A stretch of DNA of 64,000 nt from Scytonema sp045865695 (GCF_045865695.1 NZ_BAACAP010000254.1:124001-188000), one strand, 5' to 3'; shown: positions 15,889-24,663, counted from the stretch's first letter. A program made the numbers and translations. The notes: a model not told the origin generated them from the sequence alone.

Positions 15889-17025
15889 TCAATCAATCGT
15901 TGTGAGTGCCTTTTCCATCAATAAATCCCGATCCCAAAGCCCCGTTGTACCTTCCCAAGTTTCCCTTAACAGTTCGCAAGCTGCACTCACAACAGACTCT
16001 GGAGCCACCAGACTTAAACAATTCTGATGTCCCTCCGGACAAATGCTTTTATAGCAATTTTTACAAGGAACATCATGAAAAAGAACGCGATTCGGAACAC
16101 CCCAAGGAGTATGCTGGGGATTAGTTAAAGCATACAGATCGACAACAGGTGTACCAACAGCTGCTGCAATGTGAACCGGACCAGTATTATTGGAAATTAG
16201 TAAAGGAGTTAACGACAATAGCGCTGCTAGTTCAGTTAGGTCAAGACGACCCACCAAGGAAGCTATGTTGCTAACAGATGCCATTGCTATGATGTCATCA
16301 ACGAGTTCTTGTTCTGGTTCTGTACCCGTAAAAATGACTGGGATGTTAAAGTCCCGAACTAGACTCTTGGCAACAAGAGCAAATTTATCGGGTGCATACC
16401 GTCTTGAAGCTGCTGTTGCACCAGGATGAATGACTACCCAAGGATATTCGCGATCGATACCTTGTTGTTGTAAAATACTCTCGACACTAGTTAGAGCCTT
16501 GTTTGGAATTCCTAGAGACATTCTCTCGTCATCTGTATGACAACCGATTGTGGCAACTAAGTCGAGTTGACGGCGAACCTCATGGCGCAAGAAACGTTCT
16601 GGTTCTGGATCTTTTACCCAATCTGTTAAAAGTTGGTATGGGTTCTCATGACTATGAGCCAATCGTAAGGGGATATCTGCTAGATAACATAAAAACGCAG
16701 AGGGCAGAGGATTCTGACTGTAAACTGTAAAAATTACAGCACCGTCAAATTGAAGGTTTCGCAAGTAGTCAGCCATTTCATATTCAGGACGGCTATTTTG
16801 TCGGGGTGCTGTTGCTTTTAGCCACGGTGCATCATAAACAATGACATCATCGATTTCTGGCACAAGTGAAGCAGTGGTTGCACCTGCAGAGGATGTTAAC
16901 AGTGTAATCTGACGATTGGGATGTGATACTTTGAGAGCGCGAATGGCAGGTGTAGTCATTAATACATCGCCAATGGTATCGAGTCTGATGCAGAGAATAT
17001 TTTTAGCAGAGTTCCAGGGAATCAT
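15889..17025 (-). CDS. Glycosyltransferase family 9 (heptosyltransferase-like)
   Basis: A 378-residue GT9: NILCIRLDTIGDVLMTTPAIRAL at the N-terminus, AVIFTVYSQNPLPSAFLCYLADIPLRLA before the domain junction, WVVIHPGATAASRRYAPD and LISNNTGPVHIAAAVGTP in the donor domain, and the Cys-rich CKNCYKSICPEGHQNCL near the end. It is similar in layout to the enzyme at 12660-13844 but free of repeat inserts. The start ATG is followed immediately upstream by GGGGATT heptamers (17027-17058). Confidence 0.92.
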   Translation of the reverse strand: MIPWNSAKNILCIRLDTIGDVLMTTPAIRALKVSHPNRQITLLTSSAGATTASLVPEIDDVIVYDAPWLKATAPRQNSRPEYEMADYLRNLQFDGAVIFTVYSQNPLPSAFLCYLADIPLRLAHSHENPYQLLTDWVKDPEPERFLRHEVRRQLDLVATIGCHTDDERMSLGIPNKALTSVESILQQQGIDREYPWVVIHPGATAASRRYAPDKFALVAKSLVRDFNIPVIFTGTEPEQELVDDIIAMASVSNIASLVGRLDLTELAALLSLTPLLISNNTGPVHIAAAVGTPVVDLYALTNPQHTPWGVPNRVLFHDVPCKNCYKSICPEGHQNCLSLVAPESVVSAACELLRETWEGTTGLWDRDLLMEKALTTID

Positions 17026-17026
17026 G

Positions 17027-17058
17027 GGATTGGGGATTGGGGATTGGGGATTGGGGAT
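17027..17058. repeat. GGGGATT heptamer array
   Basis: About four GGGGATT units directly before the GT9 start codon. Related units occur inside coding frames at 13147-13240 and 17668-17710 and upstream of the GT4-GmhA start at 22060-22080. Confidence 0.85.
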
Positions 17059-17108
17059 CGAATTTCGCTTAACTCATATAGGTCTTTTATTTGATTTTTA
17101 ATTTACCT

Positions 17109-17163
17109 GTAGGGTGGGCATTGCCTACCAACAAGATTATGTAGTGGGCATTGCCCACCCTAC
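17109..17163. repeat. GTAGGGTGGGCA inverted repeat
   Basis: Arms GTAGGGTGGGCA (17109-17120) and TGCCCACCCTAC (17152-17163), perfectly complementary over 12 bp, with an internal repeat of the half-motif. It lies between hldE and the downstream GT9 gene, a possible attenuator in the operon. Confidence 0.8.
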
Positions 17164-17216
17164 ACCCAGATTTCTCACAAATCATTTATGCTTCGTATAT
17201 GTCACCTTTTTTAAGG

Positions 17217-18731
17217 TTAATTGTTTTGAATAATTTTTTTTATGATTTGTGTTGTTGAACGATTTTCTAGGAATGGTAATAGTTTGACCACACCACCAAA
17301 TTGTTGTACTACGGGTGCTTCTGGTAGTGTTTCTATTGTGTAATCACCTCCTTTAACGTAAATATCGGGTTGCACTAATCGAATTAGGTTGATGGGCGTG
17401 TCTTCATCAAAGGCAATCACACGATCGACACAACCTAGTCCACTTAAAACTTGGATACGATCTTCTAATGAGTTAATGGGACGGGTTTCTCCTTTGATAC
17501 GACGGATGCTGTTGTCTGAATTGACTCCAATTATTAAAATGTCTCCTAATGCTTTGGCACGATTGAGGTAGGAAACGTGTCCGGCATGAAGAATGTCAAA
17601 ACAACCATTTGTGAAAACTATTTTGTATCCAGCTTTGCGATAGTTAGTAACAAGGGTGATGAGTTCTTTTTGGGGATTGGGGATTGGGGATTGGCGATTG
17701 GCGATTGGGAGAGGGGGAGATGTGGGGGATGAGGAAGATAGAAACAGTCGGAGTTCTTCTACAGAACAGGTGGTGGTTCTTTCATTTTTCACAACTACTG
17801 CTGCTGCACTTGTGGCAAACTCTCCGGCTAATGGTGTTGCTGCACCAGCTGCTAGGGCTAGGGTTAAGGCACTCGTATAAGTATCTCCTGCACCTGTAGT
17901 GCGAGATTGCTTAGTCGGTTGAGTGTGTGTACGGTGTGGTGGGGAATCTTGCTGAAAGATTATTGCACCTTCTGCATCTAATGTCACGGCAACTATTTTC
18001 GCACCTGTTATATCAAGAAGTTTGTCGCCGTATGGTGCAATTTGTTCTGCACGCGAAATTTTCTCTCGATCTTGGTTGGGGGTGCAAGGAGGAATTTGCA
18101 GTAATTGTGTTGTCTGTTCGTAGTTTGGTTTGACTGCTGTTACGTTAAGATGTCGGTATGCAGTGAGGTTTTTGGAGTCTACAACTAGAATACGGGGATG
18201 TTGCTGTTGTAGTTGCGCGATCGCATCAATGACTTTTGCTGTTAAAATTCCATAACCGTAATCAGAGATAATGACTGCCTGACATTTTGGAAATATAAGT
18301 TGTAGTTTTGCAATTAGTGCTTGTTCTGTATCGCCATCGATAGCTTTTGTTGTTCCTGTATCTATTCTGACTAGTATTTGTAATGATGCTATAACTCGTT
18401 GCTTGGCAAGTGTTGCTCTACCTGAATGAACGATTAAATCTGTCGTAGAAACACCATGTTTTGAAAGTGCTTTATTTAACCGCAAACCTTCTGGGTCGTC
18501 ACCAATGACTGATAAAAATGTCACGCGACCGCCAAGAGTGGTAATATTGACAGCAGTGTTAGCTGCACCACCTGGAAAGTACGCACGATTATTAACAGTC
18601 ACAACTGGTGCAGGGGCTTCTGGGCAAAGACGATCGCTAAATCCTTCCAAATAGCCATCAAGCATGGCTTCACCAATAACGACGACGTGAAGGTTGGCGA
18701 TTTTATCCAGCAATACCAACTCAGGCTTCAC
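17217..18731 (-). CDS. hldE: Bifunctional heptose-7-phosphate kinase / heptose-1-phosphate adenylyltransferase
   Basis: Two-domain enzyme of ADP-heptose synthesis. Residues 1-~335 are a PfkB-type kinase (HVVVIGEAMLDGYLEG, FPGGAANTAVN, anion hole TTGAGDTYTSAL) that phosphorylates D-glycero-D-manno-heptose 7-phosphate at C1. Residues ~360-504 are a nucleotidyltransferase (FTNGCFDILHAGHVSYLNRAK with the HxGH motif) that makes ADP-heptose from the 1-phosphate. The linker (about 17668-17728) is an in-frame STRR insert (PPLPIANRQSPIPNPQ). The start lies 11 bp inside the gmhB 3' end, so the two are translationally coupled. Length (504 aa) is close to E. coli HldE plus the linker. Confidence 0.95.
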   Translation of the reverse strand: MKPELVLLDKIANLHVVVIGEAMLDGYLEGFSDRLCPEAPAPVVTVNNRAYFPGGAANTAVNITTLGGRVTFLSVIGDDPEGLRLNKALSKHGVSTTDLIVHSGRATLAKQRVIASLQILVRIDTGTTKAIDGDTEQALIAKLQLIFPKCQAVIISDYGYGILTAKVIDAIAQLQQQHPRILVVDSKNLTAYRHLNVTAVKPNYEQTTQLLQIPPCTPNQDREKISRAEQIAPYGDKLLDITGAKIVAVTLDAEGAIIFQQDSPPHRTHTQPTKQSRTTGAGDTYTSALTLALAAGAATPLAGEFATSAAAVVVKNERTTTCSVEELRLFLSSSSPTSPPLPIANRQSPIPNPQKELITLVTNYRKAGYKIVFTNGCFDILHAGHVSYLNRAKALGDILIIGVNSDNSIRRIKGETRPINSLEDRIQVLSGLGCVDRVIAFDEDTPINLIRLVQPDIYVKGGDYTIETLPEAPVVQQFGGVVKLLPFLENRSTTQIIKKIIQNN

Positions 18732-19335
18732 GAATCACCTCCACCAGTGCCGATTGTTCCCTACATTCAGAATGACTATCCACAGAGAAAATCACTTGTG
18801 CTGCTGTTGCAAGGTCACTGACAATGAAATCTGGAGTTCGCAAGGGAGACAACTCCCATTCTGTCTCATTTCCATTGTTAATTAATATCGTTTTACAACC
18901 CGCATGGTGTCCGGCTTCCACATCATTGAGGATGTCACCAATAAACCAGGATGAGTGTAAATCGATATTGCGATCGCTCGCAGCACGTAATAATAAACCA
19001 GGTGCGGGCTTGCGACAATCACAAGCTATGGCATATTCTGAAACCACTCCATCCGGGTGATGAGGACAATAGTAAAAGCCCGACAAATTAATACCAGCCT
19101 CACCAAGAAGGTTACGCAAATGTTCCTCCACACCCACAAGAGCAGATTCTTGAAAATACCCGCGTGCCACACCCGACTGATTGCTAATGACAATCAACTC
19201 ATACCCTAACCTTTCGAGAAGCAGTAGCCCCTCAATTGCACCTGTCGTTAGTTTAATATGCTTCGGGTCAACATTATAAGGTACATCCTCAATAAGAGTT
19301 CCGTCCTTATCCAAAAACACTGTTTTCTTGGGCAT
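18721..19335 (-). CDS. gmhB: D-glycero-D-manno-heptose 1,7-bisphosphate 7-phosphatase
   Basis: HAD phosphatase of the histidinol/heptose-bisphosphate type. The nucleophile motif is FLDKDGTLIEDVPYN, motif II is VISNQSGVARG, the zinc loop is CPHHPDG...CDCRKPAPG and motif IV is WFIGDILNDVEAG. It removes the C7 phosphate between the two HldE reactions. ATG 19335 is preferred; the longer frame (MTSDQSS) is only translated GGTCACT repeat. It overlaps hldE by 11 bp. Confidence 0.94.
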   Translation of the reverse strand: MPKKTVFLDKDGTLIEDVPYNVDPKHIKLTTGAIEGLLLLERLGYELIVISNQSGVARGYFQESALVGVEEHLRNLLGEAGINLSGFYYCPHHPDGVVSEYAIACDCRKPAPGLLLRAASDRNIDLHSSWFIGDILNDVEAGHHAGCKTILINNGNETEWELSPLRTPDFIVSDLATAAQVIFSVDSHSECREQSALVEVIREA

Positions 19336-19346
19336 AGAGGATTGGT

Positions 19347-19381
19347 CACTGGTCACTGGTCACTGGTCACTGGTCACTGGT
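19347..19381. repeat. Five tandem CACTGGT heptamers
   Basis: Exact units filling nearly the whole gap between the SDR stop and the gmhB start. They provide an in-frame upstream ATG for gmhB, as MTSDQ. Confidence 0.95.
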
Positions 19382-19386
19382 CACTG

Positions 19387-20112
19387 TTACGGCCAAGAAC
19401 TTTCAGCCATTGGCAGAACCATCATTTCTGGAATAACAGTCCCCTCTGGAGTGGACAGCAAGAACCGAATAGTAGCAGCAACATTCTTGGGATTTTGTAA
19501 TTTACTGACATCTATATCGGGGAATCGATCTAGTAAAAATGGCGTTTCCATTCCACCTGCAACCAAAGCTGTTACCTTAACATTGTAAGGACGAGCCTCT
19601 ACGTGCAAAGCATGACTGAAACCTAAAAGCCCCCATTTACTTGCATGGTATGCTGAGGCGTTAGGCCAAGCACGCTTTGCTGCAGTGGAGGAAATATTAA
19701 TAATGTGACCGCTTCCTTGTTCTTTCATAACTGGTAACGCGAACTTTGACATAATGAAAGGAGCGCGTAAGTTAACTGCAAGAATCCTATCCCAATCCTT
19801 GATAGAAAGTTCTTCTATTGAAACGGTGACATCTGTGCCTGCATTGTTAATTAAAGCATCTAAACGTCCGTATTGAGAAACAATCTTGTGAATTGTAGTC
19901 TCTACTTGTTCCTCATTGGTGACATCTAGTATTAACGGTTGTGCTTGAAAGCCATTTGCTTGAATTTCCCCACTGACTTTATTTACTAGGTCATCTCGAA
20001 TATCAGCAACGACAACACTCGCACCTGCTGAAGATAATGTCTGACAGGTGGCTTCTCCAAGTCCGCGTCCACCTCCTGTCACTAAAACAACTTTGCCTTG
20101 TAGTTCTTGCAT
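19387..20112 (-). CDS. Short-chain dehydrogenase/reductase
   Basis: A 241-residue classical SDR: cofactor motif VTGGGRGLGEA, the NNAG motif in LINNAGTD, catalytic Ser in NISSTAAK, and YHASK. It is short and FabG-like, unlike the ~310-residue extended SDR HldD, so it is not the ADP-heptose 6-epimerase by sequence. It lies between gmhB and the GT4-gmhA fusion, so a sugar-modifying oxidoreductase role in this pathway is plausible but unproven. The gene is tightly spaced (12 bp) to the upstream fusion gene. Confidence 0.88.
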   Translation of the reverse strand: MQELQGKVVLVTGGGRGLGEATCQTLSSAGASVVVADIRDDLVNKVSGEIQANGFQAQPLILDVTNEEQVETTIHKIVSQYGRLDALINNAGTDVTVSIEELSIKDWDRILAVNLRAPFIMSKFALPVMKEQGSGHIINISSTAAKRAWPNASAYHASKWGLLGFSHALHVEARPYNVKVTALVAGGMETPFLLDRFPDIDVSKLQNPKNVAATIRFLLSTPEGTVIPEMMVLPMAESSWP

Positions 20113-20124
20113 AGTTCTGACTCC

Positions 20125-22059
20125 TTAAATTGTCAAAGCTTTGTGATTTACGAGATGTGATTCAGTATTGGAAATTCGGCATTGAGGATTCACGTTTTCT
20201 CCTGTTGCTAGTCCCCTACTTTCGACTAACTCACATAAAATATGGAGAATAATGTGTTGTACTTCTTGGATACGTTGAGTATCAGTTGCAGGTACAACAA
20301 CTGCTGAATCTGCTAGCGCTAATAATTCCCCACCATCGCCGCCTAAAAGAGCAATTGTATTGATGGGAAGATGACGGGCAGTTTTGAATGCTTCAATGAT
20401 ATTACGCGATCGCCCACTCGTACTAATACCGAGTAATAAATCTCCTGGTTGAGCAAATGCTTCTACCTGTCTAGCAAAAACCTGCTCGTATCCAACATCA
20501 TTAGCCCAAGCTGTTAAAAAAGCTGTATCTGCTGTCAGAGCCATGACTGGCAATCCCGACCGTTTAGAGCAACGTAATTTACCCACAAACTCTGCAGCAA
20601 AGTGCTGAGCATCTGCTGCACTTCCTCCATTACCGCACACTAGTACTTTACCACCTAACGAAAAGCAAGAAAAGAGAAGTTCTGCAGCTTCTTGAATAGC
20701 AGCTTTCAAAGTGTGCCTAGATTTCTCCATGACTGCAATTGCTGCTGTAAAAGTTTCATCAATGAGGGAAGCTGAGGAAGAAGGTTCAGGGGAAGAAAGA
20801 ATTGTCCTTTGCTTGTGACGAAGAACTTTTTCGTATAAGGAGGCGATGGAGTTTGTCACCTTTGTCCAAGTGAAGTGGCGATTGACGCGCTCTATCCCTT
20901 GCTCGCCCAAACGGTCTCGTATTTCAGGATTTTTGAGCAAATAAGCGATTTTATCTGCAATTGTATCTGGATTATTTGGCGGTACGAGATACCCTGTTTC
21001 AGAGTCTTTAACTGTGAACTTAATTCCTCCAACGTTAGAGCCAATGACAGGAGTTCCGCAAGCCATGGCTTCTAAGGGTGTAATGCCAAATGGTTCATAC
21101 CAAGGTGTTGTGACAAATACATCAGATGCACAATAATAATATTTGATGATTTCGCGACTCCGACGCCCAACAAATGTGACTTGCGACTCAACACCTTCTT
21201 CCAAAGCAACAGCTTGCAACCGATGAATTTCTGGTGTGCTAAGAGGATCTGGTTCTTCTGACTCACCTCCTACAATCAACAGTCTTGCGGGAATTTGATA
21301 CTGCTGCAAAATACGTCCAAAAGCTCGAATGACTGTATCTACTCCTTTACGAGGAACTAAACGTCCTAACTGAAGAATGAGATTTTCATTGAGGGGTAAA
21401 CCTAGCTTTTCGCGAGCCGTGATTTTATCGATTTGCCAAAACTCGGCGGCGTCAAAACCACAAGGAATAATAGTTATATTCTCTTTTTTGGCACAGTAAA
21501 GTTTTCTCAAGTCTTCTTCATCCTGGGGACACTCAGCAATGATATGGTCAGCTTCTCTAACAATACGGTCTTCAATGGTAAAGCGATCGTCAGGAAATTC
21601 GTCTGCATCACCTTGCCAAAAACGGCGGACTCGGCCTAGTGCATGGAAAGTGACAATAAAAGGAATCGCCAAAATTCGCTTAATTTCTGCCGCTACCAAT
21701 GCTGACATCCAAAAGTTAGCGTGTATTAAATCGTACTTGTATTTGTTTGCGTAAGAGGTCTTCTGACAAAAATTTAAAACATATGTTGTAAATTCCTCCA
21801 TATACGGCAACATATCTTCTTTTCGCACGTATACAGCAGGACCTGCAGGAACATTAATAATCCGAACACCATTCATCCATTCTATAATTTCTGGGAGTTC
21901 GTCACTGTCCCTTCTGGTAAAAACATCTACTTTATAACCTAATGTAGCTAAATGTTTAGCTATCTGTCCTACATACACATTTTGACCACCGCTATCTGCA
22001 CCTCCAAAAGAACCAAGAGGTGAAGCATGTTCGCTAATTAAGGCAATGGATTTAGTCAT
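20125..22059 (-). CDS. Fusion of GT4 glycosyltransferase and phosphoheptose isomerase (GmhA-type SIS domain)
   Basis: Residues ~1-430 are a GT4 transferase (LISEHASPLGSFGGADSGGQNVYVGQIAKHL, LQLGRLVPRKGVDTVI, WYEPFGITPLEAMACGTPVIG with the E-x7-E motif), like sucrose-phosphate-synthase-type GT4s. Residues ~450-625 are an SIS domain of the GmhA type (LVCGNGGSAADAQHFAAEFVGK, ISTSGRSRNIIEAF), which isomerises sedoheptulose 7-phosphate to D-glycero-D-manno-heptose 7-phosphate. The frame is unbroken across the junction. ATG 22059 is preferred over the longer repeat-derived start. The C-terminal tail (CRISNTESHL) also looks repeat-derived. The fusion gives this operon its heptose isomerase step. Confidence 0.92.
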   Translation of the reverse strand: MTKSIALISEHASPLGSFGGADSGGQNVYVGQIAKHLATLGYKVDVFTRRDSDELPEIIEWMNGVRIINVPAGPAVYVRKEDMLPYMEEFTTYVLNFCQKTSYANKYKYDLIHANFWMSALVAAEIKRILAIPFIVTFHALGRVRRFWQGDADEFPDDRFTIEDRIVREADHIIAECPQDEEDLRKLYCAKKENITIIPCGFDAAEFWQIDKITAREKLGLPLNENLILQLGRLVPRKGVDTVIRAFGRILQQYQIPARLLIVGGESEEPDPLSTPEIHRLQAVALEEGVESQVTFVGRRSREIIKYYYCASDVFVTTPWYEPFGITPLEAMACGTPVIGSNVGGIKFTVKDSETGYLVPPNNPDTIADKIAYLLKNPEIRDRLGEQGIERVNRHFTWTKVTNSIASLYEKVLRHKQRTILSSPEPSSSASLIDETFTAAIAVMEKSRHTLKAAIQEAAELLFSCFSLGGKVLVCGNGGSAADAQHFAAEFVGKLRCSKRSGLPVMALTADTAFLTAWANDVGYEQVFARQVEAFAQPGDLLLGISTSGRSRNIIEAFKTARHLPINTIALLGGDGGELLALADSAVVVPATDTQRIQEVQHIILHILCELVESRGLATGENVNPQCRISNTESHLVNHKALTI

Positions 22060-22155
22060 TGGGGATTGGGGATTGGGGAACTCGGGGCCCCCTTTGGGGA
22101 TAAGGGGCAATGGGGATTGGGCATTGAGCATTAGTAACTGGTCACTGGTCACTGG

Positions 22156-23115
22156 TCACTGATTACTGATTACTGGTAACTGGTCACTGACTAATTTAAA
22201 AACTTTGTCCCAATCCTGGGTAAATCGCTTGATATTAAAGCGTTTTTGTGCAGTTTCTCTTGCTCCTTGACTTAGTTTTTGTGCCTGTGTTCTATTATTT
22301 AAAAGTTGTTTCATTTGAAGAATTAGCTGGTCTATATCAGTATTGATATAACCAGAAACTCCGTTTTCTACAACTGTTGTCATTTCTGTTGTTGCTAACC
22401 CAATAATTGGCAATCCTACCATCATTGCTTCGCATACAGCAAGCCCTAAACTGGTGTAGCGAATGGGATTGAAGAAGAAGCGGTATTGTGAAGCAAATGC
22501 TGGTAGTTGATGGTGTGGTATTTCACCAAGTCCCCCTAGTTTTTCTGCACCCATACCAACTAAATCTAGAGGAATTTCTTGACGGACTCGTTCAAAAATA
22601 TCGACACCCAAACGACGACCTCGCGATCGCAATCCGTTGACAACAACTAGTCCCCGTTCTAGTTCGCCCGTATAATAGATACCATCTGGTATGGTTACAC
22701 CATGTTCAATAACATAAGTAGGTGTTTGACCGCTATCCCACATCAGTTGGTTAAAGTGAGTGACGTGAACGAGTAAAACATTTGGATCGTTCACAATATG
22801 ACGAGTATCTGTTGGGTGTTCCCGTGGGGGATCGTGTTCCAAATAAATTTTTGGAAGTTGTCGTTGTGACTCGGAGAGAATTTCGTACTGGTCTTCTAGG
22901 TAGTTTTTGCGTGACTGAAATAAAATACAGTCTACTTGAAGATTTTTTACCTCTGAAGCGGGAATGTCACGAACATTATCTGACCAAGGTAAGCCACCCA
23001 AACGACCTCCATATCCTTCTGGTCGTTCGGGTTTAACAGGCAAATAAAATTCGTGCGGACTTTGAGTTAGGTAATACAGATAACTACCATGGATGTGCCA
23101 AGTTAAAATACGCAT
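22156..23115 (-). CDS. Glycosyltransferase family 4-like protein
   Basis: A 319-residue GT-B protein opening MRILTWHIHGSYLYYLTQSPHEF, with IYLEHDPPREHPTDTRH, VEIERVRQEIPLDLVG-type strands and the donor-site FFFNPIRYTSLGLAVCEAMMVGLPIIG (E-x7-E-like spacing shortened). It has ~60 fewer N-terminal residues than the other GT4s. The final residues (SDQLPVISNQ) are encoded by GGTCACT/TGATTAC repeat units. It probably adds a sugar in the same glycan. Donor unknown. Confidence 0.85.
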   Translation of the reverse strand: MRILTWHIHGSYLYYLTQSPHEFYLPVKPERPEGYGGRLGGLPWSDNVRDIPASEVKNLQVDCILFQSRKNYLEDQYEILSESQRQLPKIYLEHDPPREHPTDTRHIVNDPNVLLVHVTHFNQLMWDSGQTPTYVIEHGVTIPDGIYYTGELERGLVVVNGLRSRGRRLGVDIFERVRQEIPLDLVGMGAEKLGGLGEIPHHQLPAFASQYRFFFNPIRYTSLGLAVCEAMMVGLPIIGLATTEMTTVVENGVSGYINTDIDQLILQMKQLLNNRTQAQKLSQGARETAQKRFNIKRFTQDWDKVFKLVSDQLPVISNQ

Positions 23116-23119
23116 AATA

Positions 23120-23160
23120 AATTATGAATTATGAATTATGAGTTATGAATTATGAATTAT
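23120..23160. repeat. AATTATG heptamer array
   Basis: Tandem ATTATGA/GTTATGA units fill the whole gap between the GT4 start and the stop of the truncated GT9 gene. A fourth heptamer class in this operon. Confidence 0.85.
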
Positions 23161-23556
23161 TTATTGAGAAAGAAGGCTACCACCAAACTCTTGCGATCGC
23201 CCAATACGTATTGGAATTCCTGCTAAATAGCAAATATAAGCTAAAGAATATGGTGATTCTCCCGGCTCTGTACAAATGATAGCTGCATCAAAACCGCGCT
23301 GGCAAAGTTTATAAATCAGAGCTAATTCATGTTCGGGATTAACAAACTTTGTGCCAATTTCTTCATGAACAAATACCTCATCTACCCAAGATGAATATGA
23401 ATTAATTTTGTGTGAAGACCCTATCAAAACGATAAATGCATTGGGCTGTAATTGACGCAATTTTTCTAGTGTCGGAAGAATTTGTGTCTGGCTGCAATCG
23501 CTCCCACTTTGTATAACAAGAATATTCTGCACGTTCTGCCAATTATCTAGTAGCAT
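23161..23556 (-). pseudogene. Truncated GT9 glycosyltransferase (N-terminal domain only)
   Basis: A 131-residue product with the GT9 N-terminal domain (NVQNILVIQSGSDCSQTQILPTLEKL, FDAAIICTEPGESPYSLAYICYLAGIPIRIGRSQ) that stops just where the inter-domain region begins in its neighbours, directly at an AATTATG repeat array. The donor-binding C-terminal domain is absent, so it should not be active as a transferase. Loss at the repeat boundary suggests repeat-mediated deletion. It could alternatively persist as a stand-alone domain. Its start overlaps the upstream GT9 gene by 14 bp. Confidence 0.75.
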
Positions 23557-24619
23557 TTAAGACTTCCTTTGGCAAAAGTTCGTCTATGTGAGCCATGACC
23601 GTATCCAAAGTAGGATGTGGGGAGTGGAAAGTAGAAGACAAGGGGGACGCTATAACAACACGATGGCGATCGCGATTGAGTGGAGCCCAACGATTTGGAT
23701 CTGAGTTAGAGAAAATGACAACGCTCTTAACTTGCAAAGCAGCTGCCAAATGAGAGACGCCTGTATCATTGCACACTAATAAAGCTGCTTGACTTAAAAG
23801 ATCTGCCATTGCACCCAAGCTAGTTTGACCTGCCAAATCAATTGGTTTGGTCTGCATCATCTCTGCAATTGACTGTGTTAAACTCGCTTCTGGAGCCGTA
23901 CCAGTTAATACAACCTGAAAACCACGAGCAGCAATAGCATCGGCAATAGCCGCAAACAACTCTTTTGACCAGCATTTTTCTGGTACGCTTGCACCGGGAT
24001 GGATACAGACATAGTGACCTTTCTTCAGGGCTTGGGTAGCCTCTATTTGCTGTAAAGCTAAAAAATCTTCTTGCCATAGAGGAAACTCTAAGTTGTCTCC
24101 TTGCAATGGAATTCCCAAATATTCCATTAAGTGTAAATGACGCCATACCTCTGGTCGGTCTGTAGGGTAAGGCAAAAAATAATTTGGGTCTGGACAGTAT
24201 TGTCCGGGTTGGTAAAAACCAGCATTAACGCGAGCACCCAGCAAGACTGTGAAGGAATTGCTAACAATACCGCTACCATGCATCTGCAATGCCAAGTCAA
24301 AACGTTGTTGCTGGACGTTAGCAAAAAACTGCGGTATTTTATGAATTGGTGGTGCAATTTCTGGAATTCCAGGATAACCGGGAAATTCCAGAAAATCATC
24401 TAAGTAATGACTGAACCGCTCTACGAAGCTTCGCGCCCATAGAAGACCAATTAAGGTAATTTTGGCTTGTGGGAAAGCAAATCTTATTGCTCTCATGGCT
24501 GGTACAGCACATAGTAGATCGCCTAAACCAGGAAGCGATCGCATGATGGCTATTCTAGCAATGGGTAAATGCTTGCTAAGTCGATTTTCTTGTAACACGC
24601 ATATAGTATCTGTTCGCAT
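23543..24619 (-). CDS. Glycosyltransferase family 9 (heptosyltransferase-like)
   Basis: A 358-residue GT9, the first gene of the glycan operon. It has IARIAIMRSLPGLGDLLCAVPAMRAIRFAFP at the N-terminus, then HYVCIHPGASVPEKCWSKE and LLVCNDTGVSHLAAALQVKSVVIFS in the donor domain, all complete. ATG 24619 is used; an in-frame TTG lies two codons upstream. It is a probable heptosyltransferase. The acceptor is unknown. About 40 bp separate it from the TnpB gene that precedes it on the same strand. Confidence 0.9.
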   Translation of the reverse strand: MRTDTICVLQENRLSKHLPIARIAIMRSLPGLGDLLCAVPAMRAIRFAFPQAKITLIGLLWARSFVERFSHYLDDFLEFPGYPGIPEIAPPIHKIPQFFANVQQQRFDLALQMHGSGIVSNSFTVLLGARVNAGFYQPGQYCPDPNYFLPYPTDRPEVWRHLHLMEYLGIPLQGDNLEFPLWQEDFLALQQIEATQALKKGHYVCIHPGASVPEKCWSKELFAAIADAIAARGFQVVLTGTAPEASLTQSIAEMMQTKPIDLAGQTSLGAMADLLSQAALLVCNDTGVSHLAAALQVKSVVIFSNSDPNRWAPLNRDRHRVVIASPLSSTFHSPHPTLDTVMAHIDELLPKEVLNATR

Positions 24620-24663
24620 AGTCAAATCTCTTCAAATATGATTAACTATCTACTAAGTTTGAG

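Noticed and set aside
19387..20112. SDR in the heptose operon as HldD epimerase
   Set aside because: It has the short classical SDR layout (VTGGGRGLG, YHASK, 241 aa) and lacks the length and motifs of the extended SDR HldD.
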